Below, piece after piece: positions 1-5,916 of a stretch of DNA of 7,954 nt. Position 1 is the stretch's first letter. Every line of letters begins with the position of its first letter. The notes beneath the pieces were generated by a model. The model was not told the DNA's origin. It made no database searches and saw only the letters and a program-made list of their open reading frames with translations. The translations under genes were made by a program, and so were the position numbers. Source of the stretch: JAUUZT01 sp964654015 (GTDB lineage: Bacteria > Chloroflexota > Dehalococcoidia > GIF9 > AB-539-J10); the NCBI GenBank assembly GCA_964654015.1, contig CAZZHQ010000112.1:1-7954 (forward strand). Direction: 5' to 3'.

Positions 1-26
1 TATAATGTTTTGCACGGTCTCTCTAA

Positions 27-215
27 CTCAAAACCGACAATTCAGAGACAGTAACAAACGTGTTCGCTAAATTGACAAAAGACATGCCCCGTCATATCTT
101 TAGAATATATTAGAATTATTGCTGGTGATGATGGGTTTAACTTAGTCCAGTGGACAGCTGAACGTTACTTAAATATTCTGATGCAATAGCCATTTTGGAA
201 CAAGCAGAAGGATAA
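27..215 (+). pseudogene. possible frameshifted 3' end of an upstream gene
   Basis: No intact frame crosses this stretch, but protein-like pieces lie in sequence: one frame is open from 27 to a TAG at 111, another from 76 to a TAG at 187 (containing GDDGFNLVQWTAERYL), and the first frame is open again from 162 to a TAA at 213-215 (ending YSDAIAILEQAEG). One extra A in the AAA run at 171-173 would join ...WTAERYL to KYSDAIAILEQAEG. The putative stop lies 6 nt before the next ATG, and the AAGGA ribosome site of that gene falls inside the last codons, which is the usual operon arrangement. I do not recognise the family. It could be a decayed gene, a sequence error, or chance reading of non-coding DNA. 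Confidence 0.3.
208..212 (+). promoter_or_regulatory. ribosome binding site of the beta-CASP gene
   Basis: AAGGA lies 9 nt upstream of the ATG at 222. This supports that start, as does the RNase J-like N-terminus (QIGGSCVEVE) beginning only ten residues later. Confidence 0.6.
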
Positions 216-221
216 AAGTAC

Positions 222-1469
222 ATGCGCGTATGTATTCATCGTGGCAGCAAACAGATAGGCGGTAGTTGTGTTGAGGTTGAATGCAATGGCGAGCGGCTAC
301 TTATTGATTTTGGTTTGCCTTTGGTTGCAGGAGATAATAGTAAACAATATCTGCCTAAAATCGTTGGCTTGGATGGCAGTGATCCTTCCCTACTGGGCGT
401 ACTTATTTCACATCCCCATCTCGATCATTTCGGTCTACTTGCTCACATCTCTCCAGATATTCCGGTCGGTATGGGAACCGCCGCTCGCCAAATTCTTGAA
501 GTTGCCGCTCCGTTCCTGCCGGAGAAATGGACTACATCACCAAAAGGATGGAATTATCAATCAGGGCAGAGTTTCGATATCGGCCATTTTTGTGTGACCC
601 CCTTTCTCATGGATCACTCAGCTTATGATGCTTATGCACTTAAAATTGAAAGCGGCGGGAAAAGCATTTTTTACAGCGGTGATTTTCGTGCTCATGGCCG
701 CAAGGCTGTGTTATTTGAACGCCTGCTGAATAATCCACCGAAGAACATAGACGTACTGCTGCTGGAAGGTTCTTCAATCGGTCGCATCGGTGATGGTCAG
801 CAGTTTTCCAAAGAAAGTGATATCGAATCGCAATTAGTGCAAGTCTTCTCCGCAACAGAAGGCCTCGCACTTGTTCATACTTCTGCTCAAAACATCGATC
901 GCATCGTTTCCATTATGAGGGCATCAAAGAAAACAGGCAGAAAGCTGGTTATCGATCTTTACACTGCAGCCATCATGGAGGCGACCGGCAATAAGAATAT
1001 CCCCCAATCGAGCTGGCCTGAAGTTGCCTTGTTCGTTCCGCAAAGTCAACGCATCCAAATTAAAGAGCATGCCTGGTTTGACCTGTTAAAACGCCATGCT
1101 ACTAATCGTATCTACATTGAGCAACTTCAAGAAGCACCTCGAAAATCAACATTGCTTTTTCGGCCATTACACAAGGCTGACCTTGAACGAGGGGAATGCC
1201 TGAGAGGGGCTACCTATGTCTATTCACAATGGGAAGGATATTGGGAACAGGGTGCCTTCGATACGCTTAAGGTCTGGTTGGAGCGACACGGCATCCCTAA
1301 ACATAGCATCCACACCTCGGGGCATGCCAGCCCGATAGATTTAAAGAAATTAGTTGCAGCTATCAACCCCCGCAGGGTGGTTCCGATCCACAGTTTTATG
1401 CCGTGGCGTTACCCTGAGCTTTTTCCCAATGTGGATATGCATGATGACGGCGAATGGTGGGAGGTATAA
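222..1469 (+). CDS. RNase J-like MBL-fold/beta-CASP hydrolase
   Basis: Predicted cytoplasmic zinc-dependent nuclease of 415 residues. The metallo-beta-lactamase metal ligands are visible: HPHLDH at residues 64-69, H132 (DHS), D154 (GDF) and H390 (PIHS). The beta-CASP signatures follow the RNase J pattern: acidic E182 (LEGSSIGR), HTSAQNIDRI at 219-228 followed by KKTGRKLV, and HTSGHAS at 364-370. All expected catalytic positions seem present, so it should be active. Bacterial RNase J is about 550 residues with an extra C-terminal domain, which is missing here, so this is an accessory paralogue rather than the housekeeping RNase J. beta-CASP enzymes cut RNA (RNase J, CPSF73) or DNA (SNM1/Artemis); the substrate cannot be read from sequence. 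The gene precedes a glycosylase-like gene in the same orientation with an 82-nt gap, so co-transcription is plausible. Confidence 0.85.
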   Translation: MRVCIHRGSKQIGGSCVEVECNGERLLIDFGLPLVAGDNSKQYLPKIVGLDGSDPSLLGVLISHPHLDHFGLLAHISPDIPVGMGTAARQILEVAAPFLPEKWTTSPKGWNYQSGQSFDIGHFCVTPFLMDHSAYDAYALKIESGGKSIFYSGDFRAHGRKAVLFERLLNNPPKNIDVLLLEGSSIGRIGDGQQFSKESDIESQLVQVFSATEGLALVHTSAQNIDRIVSIMRASKKTGRKLVIDLYTAAIMEATGNKNIPQSSWPEVALFVPQSQRIQIKEHAWFDLLKRHATNRIYIEQLQEAPRKSTLLFRPLHKADLERGECLRGATYVYSQWEGYWEQGAFDTLKVWLERHGIPKHSIHTSGHASPIDLKKLVAAINPRRVVPIHSFMPWRYPELFPNVDMHDDGEWWEV

Positions 1470-1542
1470 ATAATAGTGCTATCAGAATAATTTGTTGATA
1501 ATCTGAGGAATCTCGCTGTTTTACTTTACTCAAGACTTAATT

Positions 1543-1547
1543 GGAGG
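1543..1547 (+). promoter_or_regulatory. ribosome binding site of the UDG-like gene
   Basis: GGAGG with a short 4-nt spacer to the ATG at 1552. A second in-frame ATG at 1561 has a spacer of 13 nt, so 1552 is preferred. Confidence 0.6.
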
Positions 1548-1551
1548 AAAT

Positions 1552-2247
1552 ATGAACACCATGACAAATAATATCAAAGATGAGATTACAAGAAGATCTG
1601 CTGAAATACTTCAAAAGCTAATAGCTGATCCAAAGATAAGCACATACGTCACAACGAATAAAATCCCGAGTGTATTCATTGAAACCGATGACATTAGAAA
1701 AATTCGTCTGATTGTTATAGGGCAAGATCCAACTGTGAAAAATGAAGCGAGTCGTAAAACAATCACTACTGTCTTGAATTTAGATAAACCAAACGGGAGC
1801 ATCTCTAAATACTTGTCAATAATTTGTGATGGCCTCGGATTAAATATTCACCAGCAGGTATACGCCACAAATTACGCAAAGAACTTTTTCATCCGCCCAC
1901 CTACGCAAATAAAGGAGTGTAATCTACTTGATGAAACTGGCTGCTACTGGCTTCCTCTACTTCGAAAAGAATTATCTCTTTTCCCTGACTGCACCATAAT
2001 AACGCTGGGCGAACCACTTCTGCGTGCTATTTTAATTAAACCCCGAAAGGCGCTCCTGCGTGATTATTGGGGATATACTCAAGGCTGGATCAGTAACCAG
2101 CCTGTTTTTTCCTATGTGCCGCCTGAAGAAAACAAACTGAATCAGAAGATATTCCCGTTTCCTCATCAACCAAGTATAAGAAAAGCATTCTACCGCGCCA
2201 CTCTCTACTCATATTTAAATTATGTAAGGAACAATAGCTCTAATTAA
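1552..2247 (+). CDS. uracil-DNA glycosylase superfamily protein
   Basis: Predicted DNA glycosylase of 231 residues, similar in length to classical UDG. Four superfamily landmarks can be read: a hydrophobic strand running into GQDP at residues 57-60 (motif A, water-activating Asp59 in family 1); YATNYAKNFF at 104-113 with N107 at the base-recognition Asn position; the strand and turn TIITLGEPLL at 148-157; and FPHQPS at 203-208 with H205 at the motif B catalytic His. Motif A lacks the Tyr/His that follow in GQDPYH of family 1, where they sterically exclude thymine; T61 and V62 stand there. The pocket may therefore accept a base other than uracil. The final 25 residues are basic and aromatic. 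The gene is visibly more A+T-rich than the preceding one. It follows the beta-CASP gene at 82 nt and could act with it: base removal, then cleavage of the abasic strand (inference). Confidence 0.75.
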   Translation: MNTMTNNIKDEITRRSAEILQKLIADPKISTYVTTNKIPSVFIETDDIRKIRLIVIGQDPTVKNEASRKTITTVLNLDKPNGSISKYLSIICDGLGLNIHQQVYATNYAKNFFIRPPTQIKECNLLDETGCYWLPLLRKELSLFPDCTIITLGEPLLRAILIKPRKALLRDYWGYTQGWISNQPVFSYVPPEENKLNQKIFPFPHQPSIRKAFYRATLYSYLNYVRNNSSN

Positions 2248-2295
2248 CAAACAACAGGCACACCGACAATAAAACCCTCATGCCCTGCTGCTACT

Positions 2296-2475
2296 TCATG
2301 TTAGACTTACACCCTCAGGTAGTATCTCGTCCAGCTTCTTAGCGGCGGCGGCCTCCTGAAGGTCCGGTGTAACGTGGCTGTAGATGTTCAGGGTGATGGC
2401 CACGGTCGAGTGCCCCAACATCTCACTGACTATCTTGGGATGTACACCTTGCCGAAGCATCAGCGATGCGCAGGT
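2296..2475 (-). pseudogene. C-terminal remnant of a tyrosine integrase
   Basis: On the minus strand the last 60 or so codons read as the end of a phage-type tyrosine recombinase: TCASLMLRQGVHPKIVSEML, then GHSTVAITLNIYSHVTPD and an Ala-rich tail ending at the TGA at 2296-2298. The LGH box and the nucleophile Tyr of IYSHV are present. The residues expected just upstream (HDLRH, carrying the second catalytic Arg) are absent. Homology stops at about 2475, where the next codons read DGMAIV, and nothing integrase-like continues in that frame or in the frames I checked. It is a truncated, inactive stub marking past mobility. The upstream part of the open frame (to 2769) is only the shadow of the nuclease gene on the other strand. 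Confidence 0.8.
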
Positions 2476-2509
2476 CACAATTGCCATACCATCCTGCACA
2501 ACGTAAGCG

Positions 2510-2515
2510 TATAAT
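2510..2515 (+). promoter_or_regulatory. candidate -10 box for the PD-(D/E)xK gene
   Basis: A perfect TATAAT lies 93 nt upstream of the ATG at 2608, just past the integrase break. The hexamer at the expected -35 spacing (TACCAT, 2487-2492) is poor; TTGCCA at 2481-2486 would need a 23-nt spacer. Position fits the downstream gene, but the evidence is one hexamer. Confidence 0.35.
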
Positions 2516-2607
2516 GAGGGACAACCGCTGATCATTTGCGAGCTTGCCATGCTGGAGGAATTGAAGAACGCGCTATTGAGCTGGGCGTTCAACGGAGGAA
2601 TCTGACT

Positions 2608-3621
2608 ATGCTCTATAAGCTTAAGAAGACCGGTAACAAATTTGTTGCCATGGATCCTCTTCCCTTTTCGAAGATCTCCTTGGAAAAAGAACTCGAAGAC
2701 CTGATGGCACAGAACCTGTGGGATGTGCTTTTTGAGAGCAGTTCGTTGATGCCTATTTATCAAGAACATGTCTTGCAGCCGGAGGCGGACATTTGTGCGC
2801 TAAATGAGCAGGGTGATGTCTTTCTATTCGAGCTAAAGAGGTCTAAAGCGCAGGCCGGAGCAGTGCATCAAGCTCTACGATACTGCGAGAAAGCGGGACG
2901 TTTACGTTACGATGATCTGGAGAAGCTGCTTAGGACTTATCGAAATAATAAAGAACTCGACCTGCAAACAGAGCATAAACTCGAATTTCAGTTGGAGAAC
3001 CCATTGGATAAATCCAAATTTAATACTAAACAGCACCTTATCATTGTTGGAAGCGCTGGAGATAGAGAGTTAGTACGGAATGTTGATTTTTGGAAATCGA
3101 AGGGGCTATCGCTGGATTTCATTCCGTACCGAATCTATCACATATCGGGGGAGGACTACTTTGAATTCTTCTCGCGGCCATATGATGAGCATTCTAATCC
3201 TGCTGTAATTAAAGGTGTAATCTTCGACACAAATAAGAGTTATAACAGCGAATCCATCTGGTACATGTGCGAGGGGAGTCGTGTTGCCGCTTTCGGTAGT
3301 GTAAAGGGGATCGTCCATTCCTTGAATAGGAAAGATATTGTTTTTCTATATCATAAAGGGAAGGGGATCGTAGCAGCGGGCGAGGTAAAGAGCGATGTTA
3401 AAGAGGATAAGCAAGAGGATGCACGTTATCGGGATATTCAATGGTTGACGCCGGTACCGAAGAGGGATCAGCAGTTAAAGGCAATGTCTGCGATGGATGT
3501 CGAAAAGGCGATGGGATTTGGATTTTATTGGGCAAAGACAATGAAGCCCCCATTTCTTACCAGGGAGCAAGCTATGAAACTCCTCGCTGAACTAAAAAAG
3601 GTATTAAATGAACCAGACTAA
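2608..3621 (+). CDS. NucS/RecB-like PD-(D/E)xK nuclease with EVE/PUA-like C-terminus
   Basis: Predicted DNA endonuclease of 337 residues. The N-terminus (MLYKLKKTGNKF, then a helix rich in Glu and Leu, residues 24-42) matches the start of NucS/DUF91-type nucleases. The catalytic core is E59-A-D61, then FELK with E75 and K77 as the ExK pair, followed by Q88-ALR-Y92, the QxxxY motif of RecB-like enzymes. Residues about 200-310 look like a separate EVE/PUA-like domain: a Trp in SIWYM, then KDIVFLYHKGKGIVAAGEVK at 242-261 and a WLTPVP strand at 279-284. EVE domains are linked to recognition of modified bases, so a modification-dependent restriction role is a reasonable inference. The ATG at 2608 is preferred over an in-frame TTG at 2536 because GGAGG at 2594-2598 sits 9 nt before it and the family N-terminus begins there. 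It stands alone on this strand and converges with the GIY-YIG gene. Confidence 0.75.
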   Translation: MLYKLKKTGNKFVAMDPLPFSKISLEKELEDLMAQNLWDVLFESSSLMPIYQEHVLQPEADICALNEQGDVFLFELKRSKAQAGAVHQALRYCEKAGRLRYDDLEKLLRTYRNNKELDLQTEHKLEFQLENPLDKSKFNTKQHLIIVGSAGDRELVRNVDFWKSKGLSLDFIPYRIYHISGEDYFEFFSRPYDEHSNPAVIKGVIFDTNKSYNSESIWYMCEGSRVAAFGSVKGIVHSLNRKDIVFLYHKGKGIVAAGEVKSDVKEDKQEDARYRDIQWLTPVPKRDQQLKAMSAMDVEKAMGFGFYWAKTMKPPFLTREQAMKLLAELKKVLNEPD

Positions 3622-3625
3622 AATC

Positions 3626-3646
3626 GGGATCGGATATATCGATCCC
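3626..3646. terminator. hairpin between convergent genes
   Basis: GGGATCG (3626-3632) and CGATCCC (3640-3646) form a perfect 7-bp stem around a 7-nt loop, five nt after the nuclease stop codon. Plus-strand sequence after it is not T-rich. Read on the minus strand it is followed by GATTTTAG, so it may end transcripts of the convergent GIY-YIG gene better than those of the nuclease gene. Confidence 0.4.
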
Positions 3647-3693
3647 AGCCATTAAAGTAGCGGGGTAGGGTGTAGGCAAAAGGGTGGCATCCG

Positions 3694-3707
3694 TCGTTTC
3701 CTCAGCG
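3694..3707 (+). repeat. direct repeat left of the GIY-YIG gene
   Basis: TCGTTTCCTCAGCG here matches TCGCTTCCTCAGCG at 4269-4282 at 13 of 14 positions. The pair brackets the GIY-YIG gene. Confidence 0.4.
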
Positions 3708-3715
3708 ACCACTCC

Positions 3716-3738
3716 AGCGATGATCTACTTCCATCGCT
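3716..3738 (-). repeat. hairpin spanning the GIY-YIG stop codon
   Basis: AGCGATG (3716-3722) and CATCGCT (3732-3738) are perfect inverted arms around a 9-nt loop that holds the stop codon at 3725-3727. No T run follows on the minus strand, so its role, if any, is unknown; it may simply stabilise the transcript end. Confidence 0.3.
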
Positions 3739-4186
3739 CTTTCGGGGAGCGCTGTTTGTCATTGAATTCCGGAAGCTGACCGAATTTATCACAATACGTA
3801 GCGAAGCTTTCATATTCATAACGGGCTATTTCGCCCATTAGCCTCAAGTCCAGAGCATTATTCCAGCTCAGTTTACGTCTTGCCGAGCATACTGAAACAT
3901 ATAACTGCTTCATCACTGATGCGAGATCAGGATACTTTCCACGAAACCTCCGGGCACCACCATGACCTGGTTTATGATGAATAGTATTATCAAATTGCTT
4001 CAGGCGAGATTTGAGGCCGCCTTTGGAAATGGTCACCCCGATGTAAACGATCTCTCGTTGCCAAGCAAATGAGAAACCGGACATGTCAACTGACGATATT
4101 GCAAGGGCATATACTCCAGGGAAATTGATACCCTCTATGGTATCTCTGTCAATCCATTTTTCCCAGGCAGAAAATGATCCTTCCAT
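3725..4186 (-). CDS. GIY-YIG family nuclease
   Basis: Predicted small metal-dependent endonuclease of 153 residues. The GIY-YIG core is visible: PGVYAL (GIY equivalent, residues 23-28), VYIG at 47-50, and GLKSRLKQF with catalytic-type R61. LRLMGEIARYE provides E119 at the metal-binding Glu position, and LPEFND at 138-143 resembles the conserved Asn segment near the end of many family members. Between R61 and E119 there is an unusual HHKPGHGGARRFRG stretch. No extra DNA-binding domain is seen, so it could be a stand-alone homing, restriction or repair-type nuclease. The ATG at 4186 is chosen because GAAGG precedes it by about 7 nt; a TTG at 4216 in the same frame would add ten residues. It has its own likely promoter and lies opposite to its neighbours, as single-gene cargo does. 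Confidence 0.7.
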   Translation of the reverse strand: MEGSFSAWEKWIDRDTIEGINFPGVYALAISSVDMSGFSFAWQREIVYIGVTISKGGLKSRLKQFDNTIHHKPGHGGARRFRGKYPDLASVMKQLYVSVCSARRKLSWNNALDLRLMGEIARYEYESFATYCDKFGQLPEFNDKQRSPKERWK

Positions 4187-4218
4187 TGCCTTACCTTCAT
4201 GATATTGAATCGGCAATA

Positions 4219-4224
4219 ATTATA
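4219..4224 (-). promoter_or_regulatory. candidate -10 box for the GIY-YIG gene
   Basis: On the minus strand TATAAT lies 32 nt before the ATG at 4186, with the ribosome site between them. I see no convincing -35 hexamer at the right distance. Confidence 0.35.
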
Positions 4225-4268
4225 CACTCATCCGGCAGGCGTGGCCGATTACTCCTGAGGTTAGTCCA

Positions 4269-4282
4269 TCGCTTCCTCAGCG
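4269..4282 (+). repeat. direct repeat right of the GIY-YIG gene
   Basis: TCGCTTCCTCAGCG, second copy of the 14-bp repeat at 3694-3707 with one mismatch. Confidence 0.4.
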
Positions 4283-4322
4283 GCAGCACAGCGTCACAAA
4301 CTTGGTTAATTATAGTGACACC

Positions 4323-4349
4323 GGTCTGGTAGACCTAGGGCAAACCAGA
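4323..4349 (+). repeat. nested inverted repeats upstream of the HNH gene
   Basis: GGTCT-GGT-AGACC (4323-4335) is a 5-bp dyad, and TCTGGT (4325-4330) also pairs with ACCAGA further on (4344-4349). They lie about 50-75 bp upstream of the likely HNH -10 box and could be an operator or just local symmetry. Confidence 0.2.
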
Positions 4350-4399
4350 TGGACACACACCAAATTTCAGTTAATATTCCATTACGAGGTATTTTGCAA

Positions 4400-4405
4400 T
4401 ATAAT
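4400..4405 (+). promoter_or_regulatory. candidate -10 box for the HNH gene
   Basis: Perfect TATAAT 19 nt before the ATG at 4425. The -35 region (around TTCCAT, 4377-4382) is weak. Transcription from here would give a very short leader starting next to the AGGTGA ribosome site at 4414-4419. Confidence 0.4.
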
Positions 4406-4424
4406 GGCACCATAGGTGACTACG

Positions 4425-5042
4425 ATGCAAGAATTCAAAAAGACAATCGAAGAATTTGTGGATTATCTTATGCCAGAATTAACTCCGTACGAGACATCCA
4501 TGTACCTATATTTGCTGCGCAATTCGTTATTCAAAGATAATTCGAAGGAGATAAGAATTGGTAAGAGGACAATAGCAGCTGGCTTTGGGAAGGGAAGCCG
4601 CGGCGAAACTACCAATTATACCCACGTAACCGAGATACTCAAGCACTTAGAGCAAAAACAATGCATCAAGGTGGGGGATACAAACAGAGAAGGCACTCTC
4701 TATGTGATAAACCTGCCCCTGGATATTCCAGGTATTGCCGCAAAAATGCAGACCGATGATTCACTTTCGGCTGGAGATGATTATTTCGTAGAGCCTGCCA
4801 AAAGGCGAATCTTGTTTGAACGTGATGCTTGGGTTTGTCAATATTGCGGCGATCCAGTAAAGCAAGACAACGCCACATTAGACCATTTCATTCCGCAAAG
4901 TAAGGGGGGCGACAACAGCAAGGCCAACCTGAAGACATGTTGCATTATCTGTAACAGCATTAAGTCAGGCAAGAGCTACGAGGATGCGGCTCCCTTTTTA
5001 CTCAAAAGCATTCGAGAGCGAAAAGCACGAGCCAGCGAATGA
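4425..5042 (+). CDS. HNH endonuclease with N-terminal HTH-like region
   Basis: Predicted DNA endonuclease of 205 residues. The C-terminal HNH fold is clear: FERDAWVCQYCGDPV with zinc-binding C138 and C141, LDHFIPQSKGG with the catalytic D153-H154 pair, N168 in KANLKT, and CCIICN with the second CxxC pair (C173, C176) followed by K180. The first 95 residues form a separate region: PELTPYETSMYLYLLRNSLF reads like the opening helix of a winged helix, and TNYTHVTEILKHLEQKQ like its recognition helices, followed by a beta-hairpin TLYVINLP. This suggests site-directed or self-regulating DNA binding. AGGTGA at 4414-4419 favours the ATG at 4425 over an in-frame GTG at 4416 that overlaps that site. 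The protein could be a stand-alone restriction or homing-type nuclease. The HNH call is firm; the biological role is not. Confidence 0.8.
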   Translation: MQEFKKTIEEFVDYLMPELTPYETSMYLYLLRNSLFKDNSKEIRIGKRTIAAGFGKGSRGETTNYTHVTEILKHLEQKQCIKVGDTNREGTLYVINLPLDIPGIAAKMQTDDSLSAGDDYFVEPAKRRILFERDAWVCQYCGDPVKQDNATLDHFIPQSKGGDNSKANLKTCCIICNSIKSGKSYEDAAPFLLKSIRERKARASE

Positions 5043-5078
5043 TTAACCACAACACCCTTGACGGCTAATTACTTCCGC

Positions 5079-5112
5079 AGCCAATTCCTCTTGGCTCTTG
5101 TTCCTTTTGCTT
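5079..5112 (+). terminator. intrinsic-terminator-like hairpin after the HNH gene
   Basis: AGCCAA (5079-5084) and TTGGCT (5091-5096) form a perfect 6-bp stem with a 6-nt loop, followed by the T-rich CTTGTTCCTTTTGCTT. The stem is short and only half G+C, so termination may be partial. Confidence 0.4.
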
Positions 5113-5154
5113 CTCCCCTCAACACTCCATCGCGATGCCAATCAATCTTTTCCC

Positions 5155-5210
5155 GTGTTTCGGCCAGTTATTCTTTTATATGTTTACCGCCATGATTTAG
5201 GCCACCCCTA
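5155..5210 (+). repeat. intergenic repeat, copy 1
   Basis: Matches 5941-5996 without gaps over about 52-56 bp at roughly three quarters of positions, including the shared core GCCATGATTTAGSCCACCCC (S is G here, C there). Lies upstream of the zinc-ribbon gene. Confidence 0.55.
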
Positions 5211-5259
5211 CCCTGGCTAACATCACTTCGCCTTTTGGCGCATGCGATAGCTTTTATGT

Positions 5260-5265
5260 TAAGAT
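5260..5265 (+). promoter_or_regulatory. possible -10 box placing the transcript start at the ATG
   Basis: TAAGAT sits 6 nt before the ATG at 5272, with TTGGCG at 5235-5240 as a -35-like box (19-nt spacer). With no ribosome site visible, the transcript could begin at or near the start codon (leaderless). Weak evidence. Confidence 0.2.
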
Positions 5266-5271
5266 AATAGC

Positions 5272-5691
5272 ATGACAACCGAAGATACGATCGTAAAGTG
5301 CGGGAAGTGTAAGGTAGTGCTGAAAGAAAGCAGTGATACTCAGCCTGCCCAACGTCTTCCCTGTCCTAAGTGTAGTTCCATTTCAAGGGCTTTCGAAGTT
5401 TCAATGCATGCACATATATCGATAAAAACTAAAGCAGGCATCAAAGGCAAGCATGCAGGGCAAAAGGAGCCCTTTATAATAGAAGTCACGGGAGATGACC
5501 TATATCGTAAATTAGGCAAGTGGATGGAGCTCAGTAGAATTATAGATAAAGATAATGACTCTTATATTGAGGTGATAACCGATCCTGATACAGGACAGAT
5601 TATTCACCAGTGCATAGAACCTTTATCCAAGCATACGGGGCATGGCAGTGCCAAGCATAAAAAGAGCAGCCCCGGACGCACATCTCCCTAG
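5272..5691 (+). CDS. small zinc-ribbon protein of unknown function
   Basis: A 139-residue protein. The N-terminus is a rubredoxin-like zinc ribbon with C10-GK-C13 and C31-PK-C34, eighteen residues apart, followed by a short linker. The second half, from KEPFIIEVTGDDLYRKLGKW onward, is a highly charged region with SRIIDKDNDSYIEVITDP and the segment EPLSKHTGHGSAK at 116-128. I recall this pattern (a Tyr/Glu/Asp-Pro stretch, then a His-rich HxGHGSAK-like motif) from uncharacterised bacterial proteins, but I cannot name a family with a known function. The tail is Lys/Ser-rich and probably disordered. There is no signal peptide or membrane segment. The ATG is chosen because the first zinc knuckle begins nine residues later. 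No Shine-Dalgarno sequence precedes it. It stands alone between repeat copies. Confidence 0.7.
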   Translation: MTTEDTIVKCGKCKVVLKESSDTQPAQRLPCPKCSSISRAFEVSMHAHISIKTKAGIKGKHAGQKEPFIIEVTGDDLYRKLGKWMELSRIIDKDNDSYIEVITDPDTGQIIHQCIEPLSKHTGHGSAKHKKSSPGRTSP

Positions 5692-5699
5692 CTTCTTTT

Positions 5700-5719
5700 C
5701 CCCTGACGCGTCCCCTGAC
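5700..5719 (+). repeat. short direct repeat after the zinc-ribbon gene
   Basis: CCCCTGAC occurs twice with an 11-bp period (about 5700-5707 and 5711-5718). Too short to assign a role. Confidence 0.25.
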
Positions 5720-5742
5720 CGCACTGTAACGCCCGCCCGACC

Positions 5743-5808
5743 ATGGTGTCGATATAATCCATATTTGTGATCTGAGCGATTATCATTTCTTTTTTGTTGC
5801 CATGTTTG
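5743..5808 (+). repeat. intergenic repeat, copy 2
   Basis: ATGGTGTCGATATAATCC begins this copy and matches ATGGTGTTGATATAATCC at 5917; similarity continues through TTGTGATYTGRG and TTATSATTT to GCCATG. The two copies are 174-176 bp apart in direct orientation. Confidence 0.65.
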
Positions 5809-5916
5809 AGGACAACGTGGACGATGTAGACAACGCCCTCAAAGGTGTCCACTGCTGTCTACCTACTAGACGACAGCCCTGGTAATATGGGGCGTATAGT
5901 AGCGTCTACACTGTCT

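Larger units (their letters stand above)
5688..5858 (-). other. minus-strand open stretch, possible decayed coding DNA
   Basis: Fifty-six codons are open on the minus strand up to a TAG at 5688-5690, with a possible GTG start at 5852 but no good ribosome site. The translation contains VYIVHVVLKHGNKKEMIIAQ and then ITNMDYIDTMVGRA. The same frame upstream, beyond a TAG at 5859-5861, reads IITTQITSTDYINTI exactly 58 codons earlier, from the second repeat copy. Differences between the two are mostly amino-acid-changing, so there is no sign of selection on a protein. Decayed coding DNA or a plain DNA repeat are both possible. Confidence 0.2.

Noticed and set aside
2549..2605. An 18-codon frame ending 2 nt before the nuclease ATG, which could be a leader peptide.
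   Set aside because: No ribosome site precedes its ATG, and nothing in its composition suggests attenuation.
2515..2607. In-frame upstream extension of the PD-(D/E)xK gene from a TTG at 2536, whose reading (HAGGIEERAIELGVQRRNL) resembles a Fis-type helix-turn-helix.
   Set aside because: The strong GGAGG and ATG at 2608 coincide with the family's usual N-terminus, and the resemblance covers only about 20 residues after an in-frame stop. It may be debris of another gene.
4349..4540. 63-residue plus-strand frame overlapping the HNH gene start.
   Set aside because: It is out of frame with the HNH gene, lacks a ribosome site and has no recognisable motif.
5802..5885. Short plus-strand frame beginning MFEDNVDDVDNALKGVH within the repeat region.
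   Set aside because: No ribosome site, 27 residues only, and it overlaps repeat copy 2 and the inverted GTAGACA/TGTCTAC arms.
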